Position numbers and translations under genes: made by a program. Below the pieces are notes generated by a model. The model did not search any database. It was given only the letters and a program-made list of their open reading frames with translations, and was not told where the DNA came from. A stretch of DNA of 64,000 nucleotides from Ustilaginoidea virens (Eukaryota > Ascomycota > Sordariomycetes > Hypocreales > Clavicipitaceae), in assembly GCF_000687475.1 (NCBI RefSeq), contig NC_057317.1, positions 2,604,001 through 2,668,000 on the forward strand, in the 5' to 3' direction. Below are positions 53,289 through 64,000 of the stretch, one piece after another. Position 1 is the stretch's first letter, and each line of letters starts with the position of its first letter.

Positions 53289-55182
53289 ATGGCAGCGGTA
53301 CTCCCCTCAGAGGAGAGCAGCTATTTCTCTTCATCGGCCCTTCGCCGTTCACAATCACAAAGCAGCTTTGCACACTCTGCTTACCATTCCGCGCCAACTG
53401 CGCATATCACGTCGTCGTTTCAACCACCCTCCAAGGTCTACACGGAATCCGATGTATCTTCAGCGCCCTCTTCCCCCCCAACGATACAGGCAGAATCCAC
53501 CGACGCCTCCTTCTCATCCACTCCCGCCAGTAACTTGTCCATATCTTCCGACTTTGATGATGACGTACTCGGCCTCGAGGACGGCTCCGAGGACCTGTTC
53601 AGCCTACCCTTGCTCTCGCAAGACAAGTTTTTCTTCCAACAAGACTTTCACCCGCACGATCACCTAGAGCCGCCCCCAAGCCCCAAGACCGGTGATTCCT
53701 ACACCGAGTCCCCTGCCGAACCCGACACCTCTAGCGCGACCTCCGGACCCGACACCCCCGACGTCGCTGAGCATGCCGAAGATGACACGGCTGTGTCGAG
53801 CCGGCCATCCCGGCAGGTGGATTATCTGTCTCACGACTGGAAGGAAGAGGATATCTGGTCATCCTGGAGATACATTGTTTCCAAAAGAGGAGAGTTTTCC
53901 AATAGCGCCAGACTGGAAAACGCTTCATGGAGGACGTGGATGAAGGCTAGGAATAACCTCCGAACCATTTCTCCAGAGGAATTGAACTGGTACGTGCTGT
54001 CTCCTTCCTCTCCTTGTTTTCTGCTGTTCGTCTCCTCCGTATTCTTTTTTTTTTTTTTTCACCCGTGTCGCTGTCGCTCATGAGCCTATTGACTGGCCCA
54101 ACTTGGACCTCGAGCATTAATGCCAACCCATTCAACACAGGCTCAAGGACTGCGATGTCACCTGGCTCTACGGACCCCTACAATGTGGCACAAAGAATTT
54201 GAATCCTACTGGAACCGAACCGTCGAGTGTGACCATGTCTAAAACGGATTCTCTCGTCAACCTCAACAAGAAGCCGATTCTCAAGAAGAGAAGCATGTCC
54301 GAAGTCATGCTACAGCGTTCCCTTGTCTCGTCGTCTTTGCTGAAGCAGGCTACCGCCGCCGTCCAAGCCCAAGAAACTCGGGGTGTTCTCAAGCACAAGT
54401 CGGACATGTCCAACACTGATTACTACGTTACCTATCCCCTCTCTATCCGAAGAGGTAGCAACGGTACTTCGAGTTCCTTGGCAGCATCGACAGACTCGTC
54501 CAATATCTCTTCTCCCTTTCCTGAACGCAAGCACATACACTTTAATGAGCAAGTCGAGCAATGCATTGCCATTGACGTGAAATACGAGGACGACTTGGAA
54601 CAGGACTTGCCTGATGAAGACAGCAACTCGGATGACTGCGGTGTCATGATGAAGAGGGTCAAGTCCAAGAAACGTGCCGTGTCGAGGAAGAAGAAGAGCA
54701 GGAAGATGACCGCCACGGAAGGGAAAATGGTTGCCAAACTGCCGTCAACCACGCTCAAATACCGCGAGGACACGCCCGACCCACCAGAAACAGCTATGAA
54801 GCACAGCACGGCGTATCGAAGCCCGATGATTTCGCCGTCGTCGTCCCAAGAAACCCTTCGACCGGCAACGCAGGCATCTAGATTCTTTTTTGGCGAGGAA
54901 GAGATGGACGACGACAGCCTCAGCGAGGGAACTCTGATATCGTCCACGGGTTGGCGCTCTCCGCCCACAGGGCAAGCCGGGTCTAGCCTTGACCGATCGT
55001 CATCCGGAGGAAGCTTGACGGATGAGCCTGCTGGCATGCGCCGCACGCCTTCAGGCATGTTCATGCCCTGTGAAGACGGTGAAGCTGTACCGGGTGATGG
55101 AATTCTCGGACGGGTCATTGACACGGTCAACACGGCACGAGATATTGCTCACGTCATTTGGAATGTTGGATGGAGAAAGTGA
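53289..55182 (+). CDS. REG1: Reg1/Hex2-type protein phosphatase 1 regulatory subunit
   Basis: Targets PP1 (Glc7) to substrates; in yeast Reg1-Glc7 dephosphorylates Snf1 and mediates glucose repression. Model: join(53289..53989, 54141..55182), 580 aa, one phase-2 intron splitting the Trp codon of LNW. The conserved block runs DYLSHDWKEEDIWSSWRYIV, ENASWRTWMKARNNL, ISPEELNW joined to LKDCDVTWLYGPLQ (about 190-248). The PP1-docking KHIHFNEQVEQC (about 364-375) is an RVxF-like element of Reg1. A KSKKRAVSRKKKSRKM stretch is an NLS candidate. The rest is Ser/Pro-rich and disordered; the C-terminal DTVNTARDIAHVIWNVGW is a well-defined helix-like motif typical of fungal homologues. The start at 53289 is preferred over 53241 by context and composition. 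The intron has a T15 run. Confidence 0.86.
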
Positions 55183-56758
55183 GATTTCGGCATGCGACTG
55201 CCGTGACCCAATCAACCACATGGCCCGGTAAAGAGGATTTGCTTTCTCTTTATTTTATTTTTTTTTCCCCCACGCAAGCGAAGTCGTTTCTCTTTCATCT
55301 CTTTACAAATTCCAAGACAGCACTGATCATGTCGCTTCCTTTTTTTGCCTCATCTTTGCCGACGCACAACCGGGCCACCGCGGTGAGCCGAAACCAAATG
55401 TTACCACACTTGGTGGTGGACGGGCACGGCGGATTGGATATCCGTCTCCGTCTGATGCAGAGTTATGCAATGGCTTTCCCGCTCACGTCATGGTGCCGAC
55501 CACGACCACGACCACGACCATGATGCTACTTTGCTCAACTCGTGTGCTACTAATTGGAAAGATGTTTGAAATATGCTCGTGTTATCAAGCGGGCATGGGG
55601 TGTCACGGCGGCTCAATACGACTCATTTTCCCTCACGATCCTTTTCTTTTCTCTTTTTTTTTTTTTTTCTTATCAACTAGCGGTCCCAGGGATGCGACTG
55701 GAAAACCCAAGTGCAGAAGTTCTCGACTAGAAAATGTGGGCTCATTACATTCATGCGGGCGGGGCCCGATGGGCGGTCATGAGCATTATCGTCATGGTCT
55801 TTCTGAATACGGCAAAATCTTTTGATTTATCATGGTGTGGTCAGATAAAATTCACGCGCGACAAACGGGAAGCGGGGGAAAAAAAAATTCATGACAGATC
55901 TTGAGAGGGTTTAAAATTACAACACGGGTCGGCGTTGGGATTTGAATTCTATTATCATGGGCCCCCGTTGCTAATCTATTTTTCTTTTTCTTTCCTCTTG
56001 TCCTCTTTTTCTCCTTTTCTTATTCCCCCCCCCCCCCCCCCCCAACGCTGGATTTCGAGGACTTGATGTGTGCAAGAGGGGGCAAAGCCACGTGTGGGCT
56101 GGGCTGTTTTTGGCCCGCAAGTTCTTTGGCCAGGCGTCTGGGATCGGGGTTATTTACATATTCACATGATGGGAGGTTGCTTCTTGGCGGAAGGCAATCG
56201 GGATCGGATTGGGTTGCGTGTAGCAGGGCTTTGTTCTTTTTACTTTTCTTTCCTTTGGCTGGCTAGGGCCTGGGCCTGGGCCTGATTCTTGCTCGGCCCG
56301 CCCATGCCACGGGGGGGGAAGCACCACGCATATTAAACCGTGTACACAAAGTCATGAAGATTATGTTACATATATTGCACAATATACGGAGCACGTTTCG
56401 GCGGCCCCTGTGCTGAATTGAGCCGGTGACGGAGAAAGTCGATGGATCGCTGGACATGAAACTGTCTTGTGTGGTGAGATTTGACGAGACGGAGCCACCC
56501 ACCACCGGCTCGCTTGGAATGATGACGTGTGACCCATCTCTCCAGGTTCATCCAGGTCCATCCAGGTTCAATCAGGTTCAGCCCGGCACCCTTTTTCCGA
56601 CTGCGCTGACTGTCCATGTATGCCCAGGGACGAGGGGGTGCAGCGTAGCGGCGCCAGCGGTGAACAAGTACAGCACAGCCAAAGTATTGACACGACGAAG
56701 CCTCCGGCATGTGCCGACCCAAGGAGCCATGCACCCACCATCCATCCATCCATCCCTG

Positions 56759-56811
56759 ACATGTTCACGGACATGTTCACGGACACGTTCACGGACACGT
56801 TCACGGACAGC
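56759..56811. repeat. 12-bp TTCACGGACA(C/T)G minisatellite
   Basis: Four and a half copies of ACATGTTCACGG or ACACGTTCACGG, preceded by CCATCCAT tetramers. Confidence 0.9.
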
Positions 56812-57138
56812 AGGGTGGACCCGCGATGACGCCGCCGTGCTGCCGACACACATCAGCGAACTGACTGACGGACGGACGAATTGTGATTGTCGGGCAGAGC
56901 GTGCGTGCTCGGTGCTCGGTACTCGATCCTCCGTACCCTCCGTACCAGCCAGTCCGCCGGCTTGCTGATCAGTCACCCAGCTTGGGTCGCGCGCCCTTGC
57001 CCTTGTTGGGGAACCCTTGGCTGTCTGCCAAGGTTTTTGGGGAGGGGGGGAAGAGTGGAGGCCGCGGGGAACGGTGTGAGTGGGGGGAGAAGAAGGCCAC
57101 GCCGGCTGGGTTGGGGGAGGTGGTGAAGGGGGTTTCGT

Positions 57139-57290
57139 CGCGTTGCGTTGCGTTGGTTGCGTTGCGTTGGTTGCGTTGGTTGCGTTGGTTGCGTTGGTTG
57201 CGTTGGTTGCGTTGGTTGCGTTGGTTGCGTTGGTTGCGTTGGTTGCGTTGGTTGCGTTGGTTGCGTTCCGTTGCGTTGCGTTGCGTTGCG
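57139..57290. repeat. 9-bp GGTTGCGTT minisatellite flanked by GCGTT pentamers
   Basis: About 13 perfect copies of GGTTGCGTT, with GCGTT pentamers at both ends. As 9 is divisible by 3, every frame stays open (Val-Ala-Leu on +, Asn-Gln-Arg on -). Confidence 0.95.
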
Positions 57291-57667
57291 TGTGAATACG
57301 GAGGTTGGAAGCGTAATCGACTAGATGGTGGATGTTGGCTCACTGATGCAAGCCGCGCATGGCTCGGATTGCAAGATAGAGAGAGGGCTAAAATTAAAAA
57401 ATAATAATAATAAAAGTCAAGTCAAGACAAGTCAAGACAAGACAAGACAAGACAAGTCAAGAAAAGGCGTGGTCAAGGGCGGGCGTGACGCTTGGTCGTC
57501 TTGCGCGTGCGTCTTGTCTTGTCTTGCCCCCGCCAGAGAGGAGAGGGGCAGCAAGTGGTCTGATGACGTAAAGATTTCGCAGGGCTCGAATGGTGGGTGG
57601 CAGTATACATTGTGTGTACGGAGTACGGAGTACAGCCTGGTCTAATAAGGGAGGGCGTCGCATGGCC

Positions 57668-57669
<2 letters not shown>

Positions 57670-57705
<36 letters not shown>

Positions 57706-57717
57706 TGTGTGTGTGTG
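57670..57717. repeat. (GA)n-(GT)n dinucleotide array
   Basis: Seventeen GA units pass directly into about six or seven GT units. Confidence 0.92.
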
Positions 57718-58001
57718 GCTGGAATGTGGCTGGAATGTGCCTCGTCCTTTGCTTCCTTTGCATCTCTGTTCTTGCCCTTTGTTTTTTCTTGGTATATTCC
57801 CCGCTTTTTTTCAACCCCCTCATCTTTCTTTCTTCTTTCTTTCTTTCGTTTTTTTTTTTTGACAAGTCTTGCCTTGCGCAGACATGAGGTGTGTTTTTTT
57901 TTTTTTTTTGGTTTTTTTCTTTCTTCATGACGGCGCAGCCGGGCGCCAGGCGATAGGCGCCACGTGATGGCCCCTGCGAGTTTTTGCTTCCGAGCAAAGC
58001 T

Positions 58002-61000
58002 TCAAGCTGCCTCGGGGCGGCGGGCTGCGCCCAGGTACCGGATCGCCTTGACCAGGATTTGCTGCGAGTGCACGTTGACGTCGGCGAGGTGCACCTCAAA
58101 CTCGTCGCCCACCTGGACGTCCCTGATGAGTCGGCAGCCGTCCAGGCCGGCCAGGTCCATGATGGCGTCGAGGCCCAGCATGTCCAGGCGGCCCAGCAGG
58201 CCCTGCCGCCACCGCGAGCCCACGACGAACCGGAGCGACCGCGGCGCCTTGCCCTCGAAGCGCCACGCCCGCACCAGCGCCATGAGCATCCAGTCCACGG
58301 TGCCCCGCGCCACCGTGCGGGCCATCTTCTCGCGCGTGTGCAGCAGCGGCAGGCTGTCCCCCAGCGCGGCCGCCGAAAACGGCAGCACCTCGTCCAGGCT
58401 GTCGGCGGCGGCGGCGGCGGCTGGGTCCGACGACGGGGCGTGCGCCGTGCGCCTCTCGTGCGCCAGCGCCGCGTGCATCTGCCAGTGGACGAGCAGGTCG
58501 GAAAACCGGCGCAGCGGAGACGTCACCTTGGCGTACATGTCCAGCCCCAGCAGCAGGTACGGCCCCGGCTCCAGCGAGATCTGGATCCCGCCCGTGAGCA
58601 GGGCCAGCGCCTGTCGCTGGCCCGCCGAGGGCTCGATTCCCTTGCGGATCAGAGGGTACAGCTCCCTTGTCGCGTACTCCAACGCCGCCTGGCGGAGCTT
58701 GTCGTCGGCCGAGTGGGAATCCCTGCGGTACGGGATGGGGATGCCTCGGGTCCAGCACCACCGTGCCGCCACTTGTCCTGCCAGAACCATGGCGTTGGCC
58801 ACCACCGAGCAGCCGTTGGACGACTCGGCGCCAACCTCGATGTACGGATCCGGCGGAAGCGCTGCGGCGGCTCCGAGGCAAGCCCCGCCTTCTGGCGTGG
58901 CCTCGTGGAAGGACACGCTGACAGACGGTCGGGGGAAAAAGTACGGCCACGCGCCCCTGGACAGCCTCTTCTGCCTGATGGCCTCGCAGAGGCCGTGCAG
59001 GGTCAGGAGGTCTGCCCGGCTGGGTTCGTCCAAGTCTCGCGTACGTGTCATGGGACGACGGCGCTTTGCGCCCGTCCCAGCCACAGTCTCATCGGGGGGC
59101 GTGCCGACGCTGAAGCTGTAGGAGCCGTCAACCGGCGGCGGCGGCGGTTCACCGCAGAAGCTGGACACGTCTTCGGGATCCAGGTACGTGACACTACGCA
59201 GCGTGCTTGGCTCGACCTGGTACGCCAGCATGTCGCCAGCCCGATTGACTTTTGCGCTGAACGTCAACGCCGGCGCTCCCGGCTGCAGGGAAAACCGTTG
59301 CACCAGACCAGCAGCTGCCGACGTGGAATTGGCGGCGCCGTCTTGGCCGTCTTGGCCGTCTTGGCCGACTTGGCCGACCTCGGGCGGAAGCATGGCCTGG
59401 AAGTGGCCGGGGAGATAAATGTTTTCCGGAATCAGCTCCATAAACTTGGCCAGCTCCGAGTCAGGCCTGATGACCGAGGCCGGGTCAGCCACGTGTACGT
59501 GGATCCAGAATTCGTCCGGCCGACTCGTGCGCTCCAGTGAGACGCCGTCGTCGATGATGACGGTGGACGGTGCGTCAATGCAGAAAACCGTGGCGCCTTC
59601 CACCGGCTTCCGGGCGCCCTCGGCAATGTCGCATCTCATTGACTTCTCCAAGTCATCGGGGATCGAACGGCTTATGCCGCCTCCTCTGTCGATTGTAGAC
59701 CCGGGAAACCGAACCTTGTAGCGGGACGGGACCTCCCAGGGCGATATCACGCCAATCTCCTGAAGAAACGTCCAAGCGGTGCTCTGGTCGAGAGCAGCCT
59801 CCCTGTAAAGATCCAGAGACCTCAGAATGAGAGCGCCGTAGGAGTGGAATCGCGATCCGGCGTCGAACAGGTTGTAGCTTGCCCACCATTCCAGAAACGC
59901 GATGACCTCCTTGCTTACGGGAGACCAGTCGACGCGGGGCAGCGTCACGCCGGCCGAAGGTTTGAGAATGCCGTGAGGGGTCCATTCCCGGGACCGACGG
60001 CTGTGCGCAACAGCATCCCGTGCTTGGCGGATGAACCGGCCCAGGGGGATCTCTTCGAGTTCGCCGGGTTTCAGCGGCCGCAGTTTCTTGGCGCTCAAAT
60101 CCGTGTACTCGCCAACCCACGCCGCGACGCGGGCAATGGTTTGCGCGTGGCTTTGCGGAAGCACTTCGAACAAGTGGTCCCGCCGGTGACAGTCGGCCGA
60201 GGGACTCATGGGGTTGAATCCGATTTCGCTCCGAGACAAGGCGGTGTGGACGGCGTAGAGGGCCGGTGCAGGGAACTCTTGGCCGGTTTTCAGGGTTCCT
60301 GGCAGTAGCATGTCCGCGATATCAAAGAGGCTGATGTATTCGAAGCCTGAAGCGTCACCCAGAACGGCGCGGGCGCTATCCAGCCTGGTCATGTTGGCCT
60401 GGTATATCGCCTCCGACGTCCTCCGAAACTCCGTCATCTTGTCAATGAGCATGACGCCGTCCTCCCTCGACGGGCCCTTTTCATCCTGACGCATCTCGTC
60501 AAACTGTTCCGGCGTAGCATCATAGGGAATCTTGGCCAGGACAGGCTCCATCTCCTGCAAAGAGGCGAATCTGGACACGGTGAATAGTGAGGAGAAGCCC
60601 ATGCTTGTCACCCACTTGCCGTTGACGGCGTAGAAATGATTGCGCTGCCCAAAATAGCCAAGATAGACGGCGAAGACAGGCATCCTGGATCCCATCTGCC
60701 TAAGAGGAGGTTGAGCACGGATCCGGTACGGAATAGGCTGATGGGGGGGTTTGGGCGGCTGACCTCAGTTCCACCAAATCACCAGGGCTGCGGGAATGAG
60801 ACGCAACGGTAGATGTCTCGGCATCGCTGCTTGTAGGATTCGCGTCATTGCTGTCGGCCACGCCTCGAGCCGGGGATCGCAGTTGATCGAGCTCCGATGA
60901 TCCCGTAGACTGCGTCCGGCTTACGTTGTTGGCGATGCTGCCGTATATGGAGGTGTCGTGAAGAAGCAGGCTATTGCTGTACGCGTCGTTTCTGCTGGCC

Positions 61001-61344
61001 CATTGCCGGAGCCGGTCGCGTATGGGGAGGGCTTGGTCATGGTCAGTTTCACCCGAGCCATCGTTTTGGGGCGTGGGGATGCCGATTGTTTCGAGTGCTG
61101 CGGCTGTAGGCGTCGCGCTCTGCGTCGCGACCCATTTCTGCCGTTGGGGAAAAGCCTGTTAGCGAGACTTGCGCTGCATTTACACTGCATTCAGCGGAGA
61201 TGGAAAACCACGATCGGGCTGGGAAGAACAAACCGGTATGGCAGCACTACGCCGAAGAGGAACATGTCCAGAGCGACCTAGCCCGCTTAGACTTGGATTG
61301 ATACATCTCCAGCAGATGTAGGGCCGGTTTGGATGTCGCAACAT
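58002..61344 (-). CDS. cyt-4: mitochondrial RNase II-like exoribonuclease CYT-4 (Dss1 family)
   Basis: RNB-family 3'-5' exoribonuclease of mitochondria; Neurospora CYT-4 is needed for mitochondrial RNA splicing, processing and turnover. Model: complement(join(58002..60699, 60764..61155, 61234..61344)), 1066 aa. Exon 1 (MLRHPNRPYICWRCINPS) is a basic import leader. Exon 2 has LPIRDRLRQWASRNDAYSNS and SPGDLVELR, joined through Arg-Gln to MGSRMPVFAVYLGYFGQRNH (exon 3); an acceptor 4 nt upstream of the ATG at 60695 keeps phase. RNB core: CIDAPSTVIIDDGVSLE (D543, D551, D552), HVHVADPASVI, YLPGHFQAMLPPE, the SWMANEAVA-equivalent NAMVLAGQVAARW, VTSPLRRFSDLLVHWQ, and a C-terminal S1-like barrel. The position equal to E. 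coli RNase II Asp207 is Ile549. Length agrees with N. crassa CYT-4. Confidence 0.92.
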
Positions 61345-62475
61345 GACGGCTGAGAAATGCTCGAGCAATATGCCGGAGGAATGGGCCATTCACAACGCCG
61401 TTGCTGTCGCATCGCATCACATCGCATCAACTAGCTTCGAGTAGTCAAACTCTGTTGGTTTGGCGAGTCACATGACTCGGCTGGTAGGAACAAGCGAACC
61501 ATGTGCGAGTCCCACCGTCCTACAGAGCCTACAGAGTGGCCTGGGAGGTGCCTTGGGTACATGGGACCTACCAACCTCGGCTTAGGTCTGCTACGGGGGG
61601 TATTGCCGCACCTTGCCTGGCGTCGCATTCTAGTTGCAACAGGTATTCTTACCGAGTAATGACGAGGCACAGGTCGGCTTTTGAGTTCTTTTTTTTTTTT
61701 TTTTTTTTTCTGGAGCATCAGCAGACGACTTTTATCATCTCCCGTCACCATTTTCCAGCAGCTGATTCGGGGTGTCGTTCCCGTCGCAGGACGGACCAGA
61801 CACTCTACGTTGCTTGGTGTGGGTACCCGTGCCCTATTCGAGACTCCCAAGGCCCCCTGGCGGCTAGAGCCAGATGGACTGATGGGCCCGGCTGGCACGG
61901 GACTGGATGAACCTAGAGCGTATGTACATTGGACGGGGGACACACGCAGCCGACAGCGCCAACAGCCGAAGGACGGGGGGAAAAGAAAAAAAAAAACCCA
62001 AATCGGCCGCCGTTGGGTTTCTGAAACGATCCATCTGCATAATCAGTCTGACTGCGCGCTTTGCAGTTGATCAGTCTGGTGCTATGCTCAAGTTTAGGCC
62101 TCGGCCTAGTATTGAGTTCTGGTGCCTGAACCAGCTACAGTACTTCGTACGGAGTACATGGGAGGTTATTCACCGCCGAACGAGGTGCCTGACCTAGCAA
62201 GGAGAGGACAAAATTGCCACCACGTCATGAAGCGGATGAACCTTCCATGTCGGAGACGTAATTTCGCTGAAATTGTCACGGTACAAACTTTGCCGTCGGC
62301 CAGCCGCCAATGCAAATCTGCCAAGGCCCAAGGCCCAAGGCCCTTGACCAACACGGCCGTATTTTGATTTCATCAAAGCAAAAGACAGCGGCAGATTAAC
62401 AGAGGGAAGCCACATGCAATCGCTGCCACTCTACAGAGTCTCTTTGTCAGGAACTCTCCTCGTTGGCTGAGCCAG

Positions 62476-62650
62476 TCGAGTACGTACCTACCTTACCTAC
62501 CTCCTTAGGTACCTGACTGACCTGCCTACCTCGGTAGGTAGGTACTTTGGGTACCTCCTACCTCCCAACCTTGGAAGGTAGCACGTAGGTGCCGTAAGAT
62601 GGAGGAGGTAGGTGCTCTGTACAGTACCTCTTGCCAAGGCGAATAAAGGG
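62476..62650. repeat. GGTAGGTACC palindrome cluster
   Basis: Dense alternation of CCTACCT, GGTACC and AGGTAGG blocks over about 170 bp, the largest such cluster in the window. Confidence 0.85.
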
Positions 62651-63065
62651 GAAGAAGGAAGAATGCACAGCTAAGCCTTGCCGCGGCTGGTACCAGCACG
62701 CACCCCCGACCTGCACTGCACTGATGATGATGGCACGCCAAAGAGAAACTATTCGGGGCCGAGTTCTGCATTGCGTTAGCGACTGCCCTGCTTCATTTTC
62801 AAGCAAGTGCCTACTCCGTGCTGCCAGCCTGGACCAACAAGCAAAGGATACATGCAGCCCAACCAAGCAAGGTTCCATAAACTTGGTGGGTAAAAATACG
62901 AATCTATTGGAAGATATGCGGGCCGCATATCCGATCACGAAAGGTACTTAGATACCTAGGTACACGCCGGGTAGGCACGGGTAGGTGAGTACCTTAGGTA
63001 CCTAGCTCAGGGCAGCTGCTGGAATATTTTCTCTGGTATACGGACACGGAGTAAACATGTGGCCA

Positions 63066-63066
<1 letters not shown>

Positions 63067-63112
<46 letters not shown>
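63067..63112. repeat. A46 homopolymer
   Basis: 46 uninterrupted A, not adjacent to any recognised transcript end. Confidence 0.9.
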
Positions 63113-63115
<3 letters not shown>

Positions 63116-63493
63116 GAAGAAAAGGAGGAATCAGATGGGTCCGGGAGACCAGGTTGCACAAGTGCAGATCCTGTACTAGCCAGGGGGGGCAGGAGCTACT
63201 ATCAATAATGTCGGCATGTATAGGTAGAGTACGGAGTATGCAGCACCGCTCTCCGAACAATCCGTCACGAGCCCCGCACGGGGCTGCTGAGCTGGAACGG
63301 GCATGGATCGCCGCCGCGGGAGGGACGACGATAGCGCTTGCCACGGCAGGCACAGTGCGCAGAGCCGGGCGGGCACGGCGTACGGAGGTGCCAGCATATG
63401 ATGTGGACTTTGATCCCGGCAAAGGTTTGAGCGTTTGCAGTCCCGTGTGTCTGGTCTGCCAATTTCCCTGCGCAACCCCATTCAAGCGCGCGA

Positions 63494-63525
<32 letters not shown>

Positions 63526-63691
63526 ATAAACGGCGGCGGCTAGAAATATGCGCGGATAGATACTCTGCGAGTGAGGAAATCTCCCGTGTCGCGCAATAGC
63601 TCCATCATCTCATTTGACTAAAAACGGGCCGAGGAGGGGGGAACAGAGCTAGTCTAGTCGGGGATAAGCTTTGGTTTAAGTAGCCATGGAC

Positions 63692-63735
63692 GGGCCAAGC
63701 AGGCCAAGCAGGCCAAGCAGGCCAAGCAGGCCAAT
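63692..63735. repeat. 9-bp GGCCAAGCA tandem repeat
   Basis: Four full copies and a partial fifth, perfectly conserved. Confidence 0.92.
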
Positions 63736-64000
63736 GATTGCGCCGGAGCTCTCAACTCAAAGCCGGCAACCAGCCCAGGCGCCAGCCAGTCCCTGGCTCA
63801 GGCGACCAAACCTCATTTATTACTGCGGTAGCGACTGACCTTTTACCTTTTTCTTTTTTTTCTTTTTTCTTTTTTTTTTTTTTTGGGCGCTGCTGGGAAA
63901 GGGAAAGGGAAAGGGGCTGGGCCCCGGGAAGGTTCTTCAAGGTGGAAATTGCCCGCCCACTCTGCCCTGCGGGCTGGTAGAACCAACCGAGTCTGCCGGC

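Larger units (their letters stand above)
55183..58001. other. 2.8-kb repeat-rich spacer, no gene seen
   Basis: Convergent spacer between the REG1 homologue and CYT-4. It holds homopolymers (T14 near 55.66, C17 near 56.03, T17 near 57.90 kb), TTCACGGACA and GGTTGCGTT minisatellites, AAGACAAGTC arrays near 57.43 kb and GA/GT dinucleotides. Long Val-Ala-Leu frames come from the 9-bp repeat. Confidence 0.5.
61345..64000. other. 2.7-kb terminal spacer, no gene seen
   Basis: Upstream of CYT-4 to the window end. It holds T20 near 61.69 kb, two GGTACC clusters (62.48-62.65 and 62.94-63.00 kb), A46 at 63.07 kb, TACGGAGTA motifs (62.15, 63.23 kb), a CGAGAGCA array near 63.5 kb and a GGCCAAGCA array near 63.7 kb. 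Open frames here are repeat-driven. Confidence 0.5.

Noticed and set aside
58096..58950. 284-codon alternative minus frame inside CYT-4, and 385/518-codon plus frames over it
   Set aside because: High-GC shadows; the CYT-4 frame alone carries RNB motifs.

Overview
The window is nuclear DNA from a filamentous ascomycete, most likely a sordariomycete and plausibly Hypocreales. The signs are short introns (about 50-450 nt) with GT..AG ends and CTAAC/CTGAC-like branch points, gene content typical of Pezizomycotina (a CreB-type deubiquitinase, CYT-4, a fungal adenylate cyclase with RA, LRR, PP2C-like and cyclase domains), and the intergenic GGTAGGTACC-type palindrome clusters and TACGGAGTA motifs common in such genomes. 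I rebuilt 18 protein genes by joining reading frames across splice sites with matching phase. No tRNA, rRNA, CRISPR array or full autonomous transposon was recognised.

Layout. 0-11 kb: PIC2-type mitochondrial phosphate carrier (+), creB deubiquitinase (+), a small three-exon yos1 (-) and ALG12 (+), the last two divergent across a microsatellite-filled promoter. 11.8-19.3 kb: adenylate cyclase (-). 19.3-21.9 kb: intergenic, with a 431-bp inverted-repeat element. 21.9-27 kb: RTC4-domain protein (-), dynamitin (+) and molybdopterin synthase small subunit (+). 27.7-43.98 kb, the gene-dense core: a 733-residue orphan (-), complex II assembly factor SDHAF1 (-), a FAHD2/Fmp41-type oxaloacetate tautomerase (+), Dus4 (+), Sec10 (-), Nus1 (+), an AlkB-type dioxygenase (-) and Trm5 (+). 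44-53.3 kb: a gene-poor tract full of simple repeats. 53.3-55.2 kb: a Reg1-type PP1 regulator (+). 55.2-58 kb: repeat-rich spacer. 58-61.3 kb: mitochondrial RNB exoribonuclease CYT-4 (-). 61.3-64 kb: spacer.

How genes may work together. Two divergent pairs make functional sense. SDHAF1 helps assemble succinate dehydrogenase, and the adjacent FAHD2-type enzyme belongs to a family reported to remove enol-oxaloacetate, an inhibitor of succinate dehydrogenase. Trm5 (m1G37 methyltransferase) lies head to head with an AlkB-type dioxygenase, a family that can remove N1-methyl groups. creB, adenylate cyclase and the Reg1 homologue all bear on carbon sensing but are far apart, so linkage is probably chance. 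There is no clear new multi-gene system. The most interesting leads are these two pairs, a CYT-4 active-site substitution, a 14-nt microexon cutting the catalytic Cys codon of creB, complementary homopolymers around the last exon of yos1, and the inverted-repeat element at 20.3-20.7 kb.
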